From JAHDNZ01 sp036721855 (GTDB taxonomy: Bacteria > Bacillota > DTU065), in assembly GCA_036721855.1 (NCBI GenBank), contig DAIMKF010000002.1:56409-120408 (forward strand): a stretch of 64,000 bases of DNA, given 5' to 3'. A program made the translations under genes and the position numbers. Of this stretch, positions 17,476 through 26,832 are shown one piece after another. Positions within the stretch are counted from its first letter, which is position 1; the number at the start of each line of letters is the position of its first letter. The notes below the pieces were generated by a model. The model searched no databases, was not told where the DNA came from, and worked only from the letters and a program-made list of their open reading frames with translations.

Positions 17476-18105
17476 ATGTCACTTGGGTTAATTATAGAAG
17501 GTATTCCTCTCACCGGCAAAACTACTCTCCTAACCGGTCTCCAAAGACATCCGCTCTTTCTTAGCTACGCTGCTGTTTCTAAGTTAATCTATAGTGAAGA
17601 CTTAACGCAACGGGTCTTGGAAAAAGACTATAATAGGGGTTTTCTTGATAAATCAGCCAATCTGAACCTTTTAATGAGTATAACCAAAGGTTTGCATGAA
17701 CATGATAAAATGTTACACTGTCGAGGTTTTGCCTCAAAAGACCTTCTTTTTATCCTTGAACGCTTTCATCTTACCCATGCTGCCTATTACCCTTATCTTA
17801 CTTGGAATGATGTGGAACCAATCGATCAAATTTTGGGATGTTTAAAAACCAAACTTATTCTTCTTTCAGTCGATCGCCATACCTTTGAGAATAGATTATC
17901 CGAACGTAACAATACCGGTTTTATGTCCTATATTCAAAGATATGGTTCTAATAAAGAAATGATCCTGGATCACTATATGCAAAGCCAGGATCGTTATCTT
18001 AAACTAGTTCATCAAAGCTGCTTGGAAACAAAAATTATCGATTCTGTTACTTCTCCTGTTTCCAAAGTACTTGAAAGTGCTTTGGATTTCTGGTTAAAGC
18101 CCTAG
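17476..18105 (+). CDS. P-loop NTPase, nucleotide-kinase-like
   Basis: 209 residues. N-terminal Walker A GIPLTGKTTL (residues 9-18) in a layout like thymidylate or deoxynucleoside kinases; FILERFHLTHAAYYP near residue 95 resembles their substrate-side Asp/Glu-Arg region. The specific substrate is not recognisable. TAGGAGGTAAT SD. The 3' end overlaps the convergent transporter gene by 12 bp. Confidence 0.65.
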   Translation: MSLGLIIEGIPLTGKTTLLTGLQRHPLFLSYAAVSKLIYSEDLTQRVLEKDYNRGFLDKSANLNLLMSITKGLHEHDKMLHCRGFASKDLLFILERFHLTHAAYYPYLTWNDVEPIDQILGCLKTKLILLSVDRHTFENRLSERNNTGFMSYIQRYGSNKEMILDHYMQSQDRYLKLVHQSCLETKIIDSVTSPVSKVLESALDFWLKP

Positions 18106-18822
18106 TCTTTTCATATTTTCTCTCATTACATCGAGAATCTCTGGATATTCACTGGTAGGAAAATTAAATAAAACTACATATTTTGCATTGTCAGCCATTA
18201 CTTTGCCATCAAGTGAATTATAATTGTCTATGATATAGTCAGGGTCTGCGTTTAATATTTTAGTAATATCCAAAGGAGTTAACTGTACACCGCCAAAGAC
18301 TAAAAATGGCTGAAACCCCAGCCAAGATAAAAACTCGTTCTGGTGAATGTTAACGGCAACTGTCAGACTGGCTACATTCGCTTGGCGGGCTCTTTCTTGG
18401 AATAACTCCGTCTCTTTTAAAAACTCTTTTTCCCAGTTTTTTTGTTTGTCTTCCGTACCAAATTTCTGAGCTAACATCCGTGTCATATTGATTAAATCCT
18501 CAGGAATGTTTGTCGTTCTTACTTGGATTAGCCTATCTTTAACCTCTGGATAAGCTGAAGACAGTTTTTTGATAAAAGGTTCATAGCCAGCCCAAATGAT
18601 ATGCTCAGCTTCGAGAACCTTAAGCACATCATGTGGTTTATAATCATATTCCGGTGGGTGTCTAAGTTCAAGAGGTGCCAGAATAGTCACATCCTCTGCT
18701 CCGGCTGCCCTAGCTATAGCCCCAACCCAGCTAGTTGAAGCTACTATACCTTCTGCTCCGACCATATTGCTTAACAATAATATTGCTAGCAGCAAAGATA
18801 ACTTTTTAACTCTTGCTAACAT
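18094..18822 (-). CDS. Zn/Mn-type ABC transporter substrate-binding protein (TroA/ZnuA family)
   Basis: 242 residues, short for the family (about 300). N-terminal signal sequence (LSLLLAILLLSNMVGAEG) without a lipobox Cys. Potential metal ligands include His in LRHPPEYDYKPHD and in NIHQNEF. The order ATPase-permease-binding protein matches metal-importer operons; zinc, manganese or iron cannot be distinguished. AAAGGGA SD. Confidence 0.82.
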   Translation of the reverse strand: MLARVKKLSLLLAILLLSNMVGAEGIVASTSWVGAIARAAGAEDVTILAPLELRHPPEYDYKPHDVLKVLEAEHIIWAGYEPFIKKLSSAYPEVKDRLIQVRTTNIPEDLINMTRMLAQKFGTEDKQKNWEKEFLKETELFQERARQANVASLTVAVNIHQNEFLSWLGFQPFLVFGGVQLTPLDITKILNADPDYIIDNYNSLDGKVMADNAKYVVLFNFPTSEYPEILDVMRENMKRLGL

Positions 18823-18847
18823 AGTTGTTTCCCTTTCTTTCTTATAT

Positions 18848-19672
18848 TTACCTATTTCGCATAGGTTTTAAAACCTTATTTATTAGTGTAGTTATAAATA
18901 GTACTCCTACACCGGTAAGTGTTATCGTAACTCCCAGAGGCCAGTTAAAGTAAAGGGCCAACAATAACCCACAAACAGTTGTAATAAGGCCGAGCAATGA
19001 TGTATAAACTGCTGCTGCTAAAAGACTGCTTCCCAGCATTAAGCCCCCAAGTGCTGGCAAAAGTACAATTGCATCCACGAGTAACGCACCCACAATACGC
19101 ATAGCAACTCCTAATGAAAGGCCGGCCACAAGAAGCATGATATTTCTACTACGCTTGCTTTGAATACCTAATGTTTCTGCCAATTCGCTGTTATATAGGA
19201 CTAGCTGAATTTCTCGATAATAGACTCCGAAAAATAACGCAATAATAGAGGCAATAATAGTCAACGAATAGAGATCCTCACGGGTAAGTGCTAAAATATT
19301 CCCGGCAAATACATCAAACGCCTCCATGGCCGGAACTCCGGCTTGGTAAAAGAGAAAAAAAGCCAGTGCCAAAGAACCTGTCATAAAAAGTGCGCCTGCT
19401 AAACCGGTATCCATGCTGAGTTTATCCGAAATCGGTCCTAAAAACCACGCTGTTACAGCAATGGCCACCAATGCTCCCCATATTGGCGGAATAGCCAAAA
19501 GTAAAGCAACTGCAGCACCAAAAAGTGCTGTATGCATTAAGGCAAAGCGAATGGTAGTTAAATTTAGTACTACAATTACAATGCCAACTAAAGAAAGAAT
19601 TCCTCCTGCTAACAAACAGGCAATTAAGGCTCGTAAAAAAATGGGGTATTGGAAAAAGCTAATAATGTTCAT
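18848..19672 (-). CDS. Zn/Mn-type ABC transporter permease (ZnuB family)
   Basis: 274 residues with about eight hydrophobic helices and the ABC-3 family segments (ALMHTALFGAAVALLLAIP; VGALLVDAIVLLPAL). Perfect AAAGGAGG SD 6 nt before the ATG. It lies 1 bp after the ATPase gene and forms the channel of the importer. Confidence 0.9.
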   Translation of the reverse strand: MNIISFFQYPIFLRALIACLLAGGILSLVGIVIVVLNLTTIRFALMHTALFGAAVALLLAIPPIWGALVAIAVTAWFLGPISDKLSMDTGLAGALFMTGSLALAFFLFYQAGVPAMEAFDVFAGNILALTREDLYSLTIIASIIALFFGVYYREIQLVLYNSELAETLGIQSKRSRNIMLLVAGLSLGVAMRIVGALLVDAIVLLPALGGLMLGSSLLAAAVYTSLLGLITTVCGLLLALYFNWPLGVTITLTGVGVLFITTLINKVLKPMRNR

Positions 19673-19673
19673 C

Positions 19674-20357
19674 CTAAGCCTCCTTTAACTGACCGTCTTT
19701 AAGCCTGAGGATTCTGTCAAAGTCCATGCTAATATCTTCATGAGTTATTGTAATCATAGTCAAAGCCTTTTCTCTTTGAATCTTTTGCATTAGGTAGGGC
19801 AACTCTACTTTACCACTTTTATCCAAGTGTGCAACAGGCTCATCTAGCAAGATAATAGGTGCTTGCCGAACCAAAGCTCTAGCCAAAGCCATTCTTTGAA
19901 GTTGACCACCGGAGAGCTTGCTTACATCTCTTTTGGCATATTCGGTAAGCGAGACGGCTGCTAGGGCTTTTTTTACAGCCTCTCGATCTGTCTGCTTGGG
20001 TTTTTTTAAACCTTTAAAACCTTTGGCATATCTTCCCAATAGCACAGCATCAAAAACTGTAATCGGCAATTTCCCGGTTACTCTTTCTTGAGGAACATAA
20101 GCCATATTTTCTCTAGCAAAAACTCGATCTGAAGCGGAAACTATATCTTTTTCTAAAATGGATATCTCACCACTCCAAGGAAGATATAAACCCAGGAGTA
20201 ACTTAAAAAAAGTAGTCTTTCCTACTCCATTAGGACCTATAATTGCGAGGGATTCTCCTTTTTCTACCGAGAGGGAGAGAGCTTTTAACAAGGGGCTTTT
20301 TTCATAACCAAAAGTTAGGTTTTGGACTTTTATAGCCTCTTTTTGACTTTTAGCCAT
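19674..20357 (-). CDS. Zn/Mn-type ABC transporter ATPase (ZnuC family)
   Basis: 227 residues. Walker A GPNGVGKTT, Q-loop YVPQE, signature KLSGGQLQRM, Walker B IILLDEPVAHLD, H-loop TITHE. First gene of the importer operon. Only 57 bp separates it from serS, with a terminator between; no Zur-like or MntR-like box was recognised. Confidence 0.92.
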   Translation of the reverse strand: MAKSQKEAIKVQNLTFGYEKSPLLKALSLSVEKGESLAIIGPNGVGKTTFFKLLLGLYLPWSGEISILEKDIVSASDRVFARENMAYVPQERVTGKLPITVFDAVLLGRYAKGFKGLKKPKQTDREAVKKALAAVSLTEYAKRDVSKLSGGQLQRMALARALVRQAPIILLDEPVAHLDKSGKVELPYLMQKIQREKALTMITITHEDISMDFDRILRLKDGQLKEA

Positions 20358-20386
20358 CTTCTCACCTCACTGTTTATGTAAAGATT

Positions 20387-20408
20387 GACCCACTAAAAAT
20401 AGTGGGTC
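20387..20408 (-). terminator. Hairpin after serS
   Basis: GACCCACT/AGTGGGTC, 8-bp stem and 6-nt loop. The T-tract on the - strand is weak, so readthrough into the importer operon is possible. Confidence 0.65.
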
Positions 20409-20414
20409 TTTGGC

Positions 20415-21689
20415 TTATTTTGTTATTTTATCAATTCCCATATACGGTCTTAGGGCCTTGGGAACTATTACTGAACCATCTTCTTTTTGATAATTCTCCA
20501 AAATTGCAGCCAGAGTTCTACCAACTGCTAAACCCGAACCATTTAAGGTATGCACAAACTCAGGTTTGGCTCCAGTCTCTCTCCTAAAGCGAATGTTGGC
20601 ACGTCTAGCTTGAAAGGCTTCAAAATTAGAGCAAGATGAAATCTCGACATAGTTATCGTAACTTGGCATCCAAACCTCTAAGTCAAACTTTTTAGCTGCA
20701 CTAAAACCAACATCACCTGTGCACATCATAACCTTACGGTATGGAAGTTCCAAAAGCTCGAGAATATTCGCTGCATCAGCAACTAATTTATCAAGTTCAG
20801 CATATGAATCTTCCGGCAAAACAAACTTAACCAGTTCAACTTTATCAAACTGATGTTGTCTAATTAAACCTCTAGTATCTCTGCCGGCAGAACCTGCTTC
20901 AGCTCTAAAACAAGCTGTGTATGCCACATGATAAATAGGCAGATTTGCAATATCGAGTATCTCGTCGCGATACATATTGGTAACCGGAACCTCAGCGGTT
21001 GGCACTAGCCAGTAATCTGTGTTTTCAATTTTAAACGCATCTTCGGCAAATTTAGGTAGTTGACCTGTCCCTGTCATGCTGACTGTATTTACCATATAAG
21101 GCGGGTAGACCTCTGAATAGCCGTGTTTTTCTGTATGAACATCTATCATAAAGCTAACTAGGGCTCGTGCCATTTTAGCTGCTGTAGTTTTTAGTATGGT
21201 AAATCTTGAGCCGGTAATTTTACCTGCTCTATCAAAATCCATGATTCCCAAAGAGGTCCCTAAATCCCAGTGGGGCTTAGGTTCAAAAGAAAACTTAGTC
21301 GGGTCGGCAAAATAGCTTACCGCGACATTTTCTTTGTCATCTTTTCCATCGGGAATGCTGGGATGACAAACATTAGGAATGCCTAACATGATCTCTTGGA
21401 TCTCTTGTTCAATAGCACTTTGTTTAGCATCAAAGTCCTTAATCTCTTCACCTAAACGCTTCATTTCCGCTATTATTTGTGAAGCATCCTGACCCTTTTT
21501 CTTTAGTTCACCCACTTGTTGGCTTTCGCTATTTCTTTTATTTTTTAAGGTCTCAACTTCAAGGATAATTTTTCTGCGTTGTTCATCTAGCCTTAGCAGA
21601 TCATCAATTAATTTAACCTCTTCACCTCTACGCTTTAAGGATATCTTAAATTTATCCGGATTTTCACGGATCTCTTTAAGATCATGCAT
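20415..21689 (-). CDS. serS: Seryl-tRNA synthetase
   Basis: 424 residues, normal length. An N-terminal coiled-coil arm (about 30-100) is followed by the class II core: motif 2 CFRAEAGSAGRDTRGLIRQHQF and motif 3 GSGLAVGRTLAAILENYQ. Starts at ATG 21689, overlapping the glyA end by 8 bp; SD AGGGGGGA. No T-box leader was seen. Two tRNA-Ser substrates lie nearby at 14.4 and 17.3 kb. Confidence 0.96.
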   Translation of the reverse strand: MHDLKEIRENPDKFKISLKRRGEEVKLIDDLLRLDEQRRKIILEVETLKNKRNSESQQVGELKKKGQDASQIIAEMKRLGEEIKDFDAKQSAIEQEIQEIMLGIPNVCHPSIPDGKDDKENVAVSYFADPTKFSFEPKPHWDLGTSLGIMDFDRAGKITGSRFTILKTTAAKMARALVSFMIDVHTEKHGYSEVYPPYMVNTVSMTGTGQLPKFAEDAFKIENTDYWLVPTAEVPVTNMYRDEILDIANLPIYHVAYTACFRAEAGSAGRDTRGLIRQHQFDKVELVKFVLPEDSYAELDKLVADAANILELLELPYRKVMMCTGDVGFSAAKKFDLEVWMPSYDNYVEISSCSNFEAFQARRANIRFRRETGAKPEFVHTLNGSGLAVGRTLAAILENYQKEDGSVIVPKALRPYMGIDKITK

Positions 21690-22950
21690 TTTCTAAGTCC
21701 CCCCTGTAGATTGAGCGAATATCCTCGTACAATGGAAACGCCTCCGTTAACTCGCGAACCATCTGTTTGGCCTTAGAATTATTTTTCTCTAATAAGGCAA
21801 CATCGATTATGGCAGCTATTTTTTTCATTTCCTTAACTCCCATCCCTCTGGTAGTTAGAGCCGGAGTTCCCAAACGAATGCCACTAGTAATAAATGGCGT
21901 TTCCGTATCAAAAGGAATTGCATTTTTATTTACAGTAATCCCCACACTATCTAATTGTTGTTCGGCATCTTTACCTGTCATTCCTTTTATCTTTACATCA
22001 ACAAGCATGAGATGATTGTCGGTTCCCCCGGAAACAAGACGCCAGCCATGTTCTAACAAGCCCTCTGCCAAGGCTTTGGCGTTTTTAACTATTGCTTCTT
22101 GATATTTCTTAAATTCAGGCTCCAAGGCTTCTTTAAATGCCACCGCTTTCGCGGCAATAATATGCATTAGTGGTCCTCCTTGGATTCCAGGGAAAACAGC
22201 TCTGTCAATAGCCTTGGCATGTTCAGCTTTACAAAGAATCATCCCACCTCTAGGTCCACGCAGAGTCTTATGGGTTGTCGTTGTAACAAAATCAGCATAT
22301 GGAACTGGTGATGGATGAATCCCTGCTGCGACTAAACCGGCTATATGAGCCATATCTACCATTAAAAATGCGCCGACTTTATCAGCTATAACCTTCAAGG
22401 CTGGAAAATCAATCACACGGGGATACGCACTAGCACCGGCTACAATTAATTTTGGTCTGTGCGTTAGGGCCAATCTTTCCAATTCTTCATAATCTATTCT
22501 TTCAGTATCTTTATTAACACCATAAGGGACAAAGTTAAAATAGGTGCCCGAAAAATTAACCGGGTGCCCATGTGTTAGATGTCCACCATGAGCCAAATTC
22601 ATTCCCATTACAGTATCACCATACTTTAATACCGCAAAATAAACAGCTGTATTGGCTTGAGCACCAGAATGAGGCTGGACATTGGCATGTTTAGCATTGA
22701 AAAGTTTTTTAGCTCTTTCAATAGCGAGATTTTCTGCTATATCAACATATTCACACCCGCCATAATACCGTTTCCCAGGATAACCTTCAGCATATTTATT
22801 AGTTAAAACTGAACCTTGTGCAGCAAGAACACTCTTCGAAATAAAGTTTTCTGAAGCAATTAGTTCAAGTTTATCATTTTCGCGATCTGCTTCCTTTAAG
22901 ATCGCCTTTGCTAGCTCCGGATCAAATTGCGCAAGATTATCAAAAAACAT
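21682..22950 (-). CDS. glyA: Serine hydroxymethyltransferase
   Basis: PLP enzyme interconverting serine and glycine with tetrahydrofolate. 422 residues; LIASENF near the start, DMAHIAGLVAAG, and the PLP-lysine segment TTTHKTLRGPRGG are all present. The frame opens at ATG 22956, but AGGAGG is only 1 nt away; ATG 22950 gives 7-nt spacing and is preferred. It works with the glycine cleavage genes at 58-63 kb in C1 metabolism. Confidence 0.96.
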   Translation of the reverse strand: MFFDNLAQFDPELAKAILKEADRENDKLELIASENFISKSVLAAQGSVLTNKYAEGYPGKRYYGGCEYVDIAENLAIERAKKLFNAKHANVQPHSGAQANTAVYFAVLKYGDTVMGMNLAHGGHLTHGHPVNFSGTYFNFVPYGVNKDTERIDYEELERLALTHRPKLIVAGASAYPRVIDFPALKVIADKVGAFLMVDMAHIAGLVAAGIHPSPVPYADFVTTTTHKTLRGPRGGMILCKAEHAKAIDRAVFPGIQGGPLMHIIAAKAVAFKEALEPEFKKYQEAIVKNAKALAEGLLEHGWRLVSGGTDNHLMLVDVKIKGMTGKDAEQQLDSVGITVNKNAIPFDTETPFITSGIRLGTPALTTRGMGVKEMKKIAAIIDVALLEKNNSKAKQMVRELTEAFPLYEDIRSIYRGDLENA

Positions 22951-22976
22951 TAACATACCTCCTGTTTGCTTTGAAT

Positions 22977-24068
22977 TTAGACATTAAACCGATAACTAAT
23001 AATATCTCCATCTTGAACAAGATAATCTTTACCTTCTAACCTAAAAACGCCGGCTTCTTTTGCTTTTAATTCGGAACCTGTTTTAATAAAGTCGTTATAA
23101 GCTACTACTTCAGCTCTAATAAACCCCCTGGAAATATCGGAATGGATACTGCTTGCAGCTTCTTTAGCGTTTTCGCCGGCTCTTACAGTCCAAGCACGCA
23201 CTTCATCTTTGCCTACTGTAAAAAAGGAGATTAATCCTAACATTTTGTAGATAGATCTGGCAATTCTATTGATCCCCGGCTCAGTTAAACCAAGATCTTC
23301 CATAAACAGTTTTTGTTCTTGTTCCGGAAGTTGTAAAAGCTCCATCTCAAGTTTCCCACACACAACTATCAAAGGGTAATTATATTCTTTAGCCATAGCT
23401 TCTAGTTCGTCTTTTTGGGGATAAGAACCACTGAGATACTGATCTTCGTCAACATTAACTACAATAAGCATGGGTTTTTGTGTTAGCAGTCCGAAATCCC
23501 TCATAAATAAAAGCTCCTCAGTGCCTAGAATTAAAGAACTGATTGGTTTACCTTCTTCTAGTGTTGCGATACACTTTTTAGTTAAAGTTAATTCTGTAGC
23601 ATAGTTTTCCGCTTTTTTCTTTTTACCGGTTAAAAGCTTTTCTTTGCGGCTTTCCATTACCTGCAGATCAGCTAGTATTAACTCAGTAGCTAAGATGTTG
23701 TAGTCTCTTACCGGATTAAGAGAACCTTCAATATGTGGCAAAGAACCACTAAAGGCTCTGATAACCTGAACCAAGGCATCGACTTGCCTTACATCAGACA
23801 AGAATTTGTTCCCGGTCCCTTTTCCTTCGCTTGAACCAGCAACTAGCCCTGCAACATCAGTAACTTTGATTATGGCAGGAGTAAACTTTTCTGGTTCATA
23901 AATTTTTTTCAGCTTGTCCATGCGTAAATCCGGTACCTTTGCCATCCCAACATTAGCAGCAATTTTACCAGAATAAAAGCTAGATACTTCTGTCTGTGAA
24001 AGAGTCAGTAGATTAAATACGGTTGTTTTTCCTACCATTGGTAAGCCAATTATTCCTGTTGTAAGCAC
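22977..24068 (-). CDS. ychF: Obg-like ATPase YchF
   Basis: 363 residues. P-loop GLPMVGKTT, DVAGLVAGSSEGKGTGNKFL as the switch II region, NVDE in place of NKxD (typical of the ATP-preferring YchF), coiled-coil insert, and C-terminal TGS domain ending GDIISYRFNV. GTG start with GGAAGGGAG. Ribosome-associated; role in translation or stress. Confidence 0.93.
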   Translation of the reverse strand: MLTTGIIGLPMVGKTTVFNLLTLSQTEVSSFYSGKIAANVGMAKVPDLRMDKLKKIYEPEKFTPAIIKVTDVAGLVAGSSEGKGTGNKFLSDVRQVDALVQVIRAFSGSLPHIEGSLNPVRDYNILATELILADLQVMESRKEKLLTGKKKKAENYATELTLTKKCIATLEEGKPISSLILGTEELLFMRDFGLLTQKPMLIVVNVDEDQYLSGSYPQKDELEAMAKEYNYPLIVVCGKLEMELLQLPEQEQKLFMEDLGLTEPGINRIARSIYKMLGLISFFTVGKDEVRAWTVRAGENAKEAASSIHSDISRGFIRAEVVAYNDFIKTGSELKAKEAGVFRLEGKDYLVQDGDIISYRFNV

Positions 24069-24199
24069 AGACGCAGCTCCCTTCCAAACTTAGCTCAAAT
24101 CAAACCCGAAGGTTTCTTTCATAAATCCTGACAACTATAAAAAATATTATATCACAATAGAATGAATATCCCAGCTTTATTATGGAAAAAATCCCTGCC

Positions 24200-24228
24200 T
24201 TGAAGCACTTTTTGGCTTGTGATATAAT
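24200..24228 (+). promoter_or_regulatory. Promoter of tRNA-Arg
   Basis: TTGAAG (24200-24205), 17-bp spacer, TATAAT (24223-24228), 18 bp before the tRNA. Confidence 0.75.
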
Positions 24229-24246
24229 TTATTTAGTCTAAAAAAT

Positions 24247-24321
24247 GCGGCTATAGCTCAGGGGATAGAGCACCGGCCTCCGGAGCCGGTTGCCCAGGTT
24301 CGATTCCTGGTAGCCGCACCA
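24247..24321 (+). tRNA. tRNA-Arg (anticodon CCG)
   Basis: 75 nt with encoded CCA. Acceptor GCGGCTA/TAGCCGC, anticodon stem CCGGC/GCCGG with loop CTCCGGA giving CCG, T-arm CCAGGTTCGATTCCTGG. Confidence 0.96.
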
Positions 24322-24331
24322 TAATGATATT

Positions 24332-24368
24332 AACTATACAATAATCAATTTATTGTATAGTTTTTTCT
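24332..24368 (+). terminator. Terminator of tRNA-Arg
   Basis: AACTATACAATAA pairs with TTATTGTATAGTT over 13 bp, followed by a T-rich tract. Confidence 0.85.
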
Positions 24369-24446
24369 TTTTTTAGCATAATTATTTCTTAACTACATAT
24401 ACTGTCTGTGAGTGTTCTACCAACCCAACGAGAGAGGAAGATGCTC

Positions 24447-25055
24447 ATGTGGCCTTTTGGAGGACAAGTACAGCAGTTTAGAATTCATTATAAAGACGAT
24501 ACTGCCATTGATAAACTTTCTAAGGAATTGCAAAAAAAATTAGAAGCTGTTTTTTTACCGACAGGCAGACAACTTGCCATTGTATGTATTGGTACCGATC
24601 GATCAACCGGTGATTCTCTAGGACCATTAACAGGTACTTTGTTGAGTAAAGCTTACCCTACCATCCCAGTCTTTGGTACCTTAGATGATCCCGTGCATGC
24701 AGCCAATCTTACGGAAAAGCTTGCTGAAATTAATTATAAGTTAAAAAAACCTTTTATAATTGCTGTTGATGCTTGTTTAGGTCAAACAGAAAGTATAGGT
24801 TACTTAAGCTTTAAAGATGGAGCTCTAAAACCCGGTACCGGTGTTAACAAAGACCTACCTGAGATTGGTGATATGAATATTGTTGGTATTGTAAATGTTG
24901 GTGGATTTATGGAGTATTTTGTACTTCAAAATACACGCCTTAATTTAGTAATGCAGATGGCTGAATTATTATCTGTCTGTCTTGGTAAAGCTATACTTAG
25001 CTTATCGGTATTTGTACCACAATCTAATGCAGCCGCTTCCAAGTGGTTAGAATAA
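24447..25055 (+). CDS. yyaC: Sporulation protein YyaC (DUF1256, protease-like fold)
   Basis: About 202 residues. IGTDRSTGDSLGPLTGTLL and the later VDACLG and VGGFMEYFVLQNTRL segments identify the YyaC family, related to the germination protease fold and found in spore formers. Three in-frame starts exist (GTG 24408, ATG 24441, ATG 24447); GAGAGG at 24432-24437 fits ATG 24447 best. Single gene. It suggests that the organism, or its recent ancestors, made endospores. Confidence 0.9.
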   Translation: MWPFGGQVQQFRIHYKDDTAIDKLSKELQKKLEAVFLPTGRQLAIVCIGTDRSTGDSLGPLTGTLLSKAYPTIPVFGTLDDPVHAANLTEKLAEINYKLKKPFIIAVDACLGQTESIGYLSFKDGALKPGTGVNKDLPEIGDMNIVGIVNVGGFMEYFVLQNTRLNLVMQMAELLSVCLGKAILSLSVFVPQSNAAASKWLE

Positions 25056-25093
25056 ACTAACCTGGTCACCTCCCGATAGCCTATTTATAAACA

Positions 25094-25139
25094 AAAGAAA
25101 CTGAGGCTTAGAGGTTTAAGCCTCAGTTTCTTTATTTTT
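25094..25139. terminator. Bidirectional terminator between yyaC and bactofilin
   Basis: AAAGAAACTGAGGCTTA (25094-25110) pairs perfectly with its complement at 25117-25133 around a 6-nt loop, with A- and T-rich flanks on both sides. The right arm reaches the bactofilin stop codon. Confidence 0.88.
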
Positions 25140-25596
25140 CCGTTAACTCTTTCTTGGGTATTATATTCTGTTTAACAAGAACTTTGTTGTCTTTAGCCAC
25201 CATCTCTACTTGCCCCTTAAATACAGCTCCTTCTTCTATGATTAAAACACCGGTTTTCGCATTGCCGATAAAAACTCCTGTCGGAACAATCTCGAGTTTC
25301 CCCTGAGCTTCTAAATCCCCTTCTAATCTCCCGGCAATAATGATATTAGAAGCTTTAACCTTAGCTCCTACATTACCTTCTTCACCGATAATTAAGTCGC
25401 AAGTCGTATTTATTTCTCCTTCAAATTTACCATCTACTCGTACTGAGCCGGATGATTTAATAGTACCGGAAAGTTCTGTGTATTTACCAATTACAGTATC
25501 AACGGCCTTTGTAGTTGGCATCTTTTTTACTTTCCTCCTATCATCTGCAACGCTTTTTAACTCTGTTTTTTTCTGAGGGGCTTTATTCCAAAACAT
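25132..25596 (-). CDS. Bactofilin (polymer-forming cytoskeletal protein)
   Basis: About 154 residues from ATG 25596. Central DUF583 beta-helix region (LSGTIKSSGSVRVDGKFEGEI, IIAGRLEGDLEAQGKLEI). Bactofilins self-assemble without nucleotide and often scaffold cell-wall enzymes. The longer frame to 25659 lacks an SD; ATG 25596 has AGGAGG that overlaps the stop codon of the upstream M23 peptidase gene, so the two are translationally coupled. Confidence 0.9.
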   Translation of the reverse strand: MFWNKAPQKKTELKSVADDRRKVKKMPTTKAVDTVIGKYTELSGTIKSSGSVRVDGKFEGEINTTCDLIIGEEGNVGAKVKASNIIIAGRLEGDLEAQGKLEIVPTGVFIGNAKTGVLIIEEGAVFKGQVEMVAKDNKVLVKQNIIPKKELTEK

Positions 25597-25606
25597 GAAA
25601 TCCCTC

Positions 25607-26683
25607 CTACGGTAAATAATTAGCTGGATTGACATCCCTTCCATTTTTGCGAACTTCATAATGGAGGTGATCTCCTGTACCTATCCCTGTATTACCGGAA
25701 TAGGAAATAACCTGTCCCTTCTTAACTAAGTCACCTTTTTTAACAATGGCTCTGGTGTTATGTCCATATAAAGTTTTTAAGCCGTTGCCATGATCTATAG
25801 TAACTAAGATCCCATAACCACCACTCCATCCCGCACTAACCACTCTTCCATCGGCAGTAGCTTTTACAGGAGTTCCTCTAACTACTGCAATATCAATCCC
25901 GGTATGTCTTTTGAGTTCTTTTAGTACCGGGTGTGGCCTCCAACCATATGATGAGGATATATAGCCTCTGACAGGCCATATACTTGGTGTGTGATCCAGA
26001 TCATATTTTTGTTTAGTCAACGAACCTTTTACTTGTGTACTTGTCCCCTCGACATTAGGGAGCCTTGTTTTTAGATTATCAATCTCATTTTGAAGTTCTG
26101 CAATAAGTTCCTGCTCTGTCTTTTCCGGTTGATATTCATTCTTGGTAGTAGCAAAAGCAATACCCGCAAAGGCTACCGTTTTTGAAGGTTTAAATATATT
26201 TAAGCGGTTGATTCCATATTGAGAATTCAAGGGCTTTGTAGCTACCTGATCATTTTGTTTTTCAGGCAGAGGCGGTAGTGGAACTGGCCTTTTTCCCGTT
26301 TGCTCTAATAGCTTGTTAACATCCTTAAAAGCTCCTTCTAATTGTTTAACCCTTTCTCTGAGCATCTCTGTTTCCGTCAATAATGTCTCGACAACTTCTC
26401 TCTGTTCCTTGCTTCCTTCCAATACAGCTTCATACTGGTTATTTTTCTTTTGTAAAAGTTCAAATGTAGTTGCATAATTGCAACGTACAGAATAGTAGTT
26501 AAAAAAGATTAGACAAGTTGTAACTAAAGCTACAATCAAAATTGTTGAACCAGTATAGAGACCTAATACAGGAATAGAGATAGTTTTTACCGAGCCATGA
26601 CCATCTGGTACAGTCATAATCGTCAGACGCTTTCCCTTGTTAGAACGCCAAAATTTTAGCAAACGTATACTTAGCCAGTACAC
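25607..26683 (-). CDS. Membrane-anchored M23 (LytM) peptidoglycan endopeptidase
   Basis: About 358 residues. A single TM helix near the N-terminus (LGLYTGSTILIVALVTTCLIFF) is followed by a coiled coil (about 70-130) and a C-terminal M23 domain with HTGIDIAVVRGTPV (HxxxD) and HLHYEVR (HxH) zinc ligands. GTG 26683 follows GGAGGGG at good spacing and is preferred to the upstream ATG. The pairing with a bactofilin gene is a known arrangement for shape-control hydrolases. Confidence 0.92.
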   Translation of the reverse strand: MYWLSIRLLKFWRSNKGKRLTIMTVPDGHGSVKTISIPVLGLYTGSTILIVALVTTCLIFFNYYSVRCNYATTFELLQKKNNQYEAVLEGSKEQREVVETLLTETEMLRERVKQLEGAFKDVNKLLEQTGKRPVPLPPLPEKQNDQVATKPLNSQYGINRLNIFKPSKTVAFAGIAFATTKNEYQPEKTEQELIAELQNEIDNLKTRLPNVEGTSTQVKGSLTKQKYDLDHTPSIWPVRGYISSSYGWRPHPVLKELKRHTGIDIAVVRGTPVKATADGRVVSAGWSGGYGILVTIDHGNGLKTLYGHNTRAIVKKGDLVKKGQVISYSGNTGIGTGDHLHYEVRKNGRDVNPANYLP

Positions 26684-26832
26684 TTCTTCCCCTCCTTTCC
26701 ATCCAAAGCTCACTTAAAACCTGCAGTTTTATAATAATTCTACTACAGTAATATTTTTCCTGCATAAATTACTGGTTGCCTTTCTACCTTCGCGGTACAA
26801 AACGTTATTTTAGTACTTAAGTATTACTCAAA

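Noticed and set aside
20358..20414. Zur or MntR operator before the metal transporter
   Set aside because: The 57-bp gap holds only the serS hairpin; no matching palindrome.
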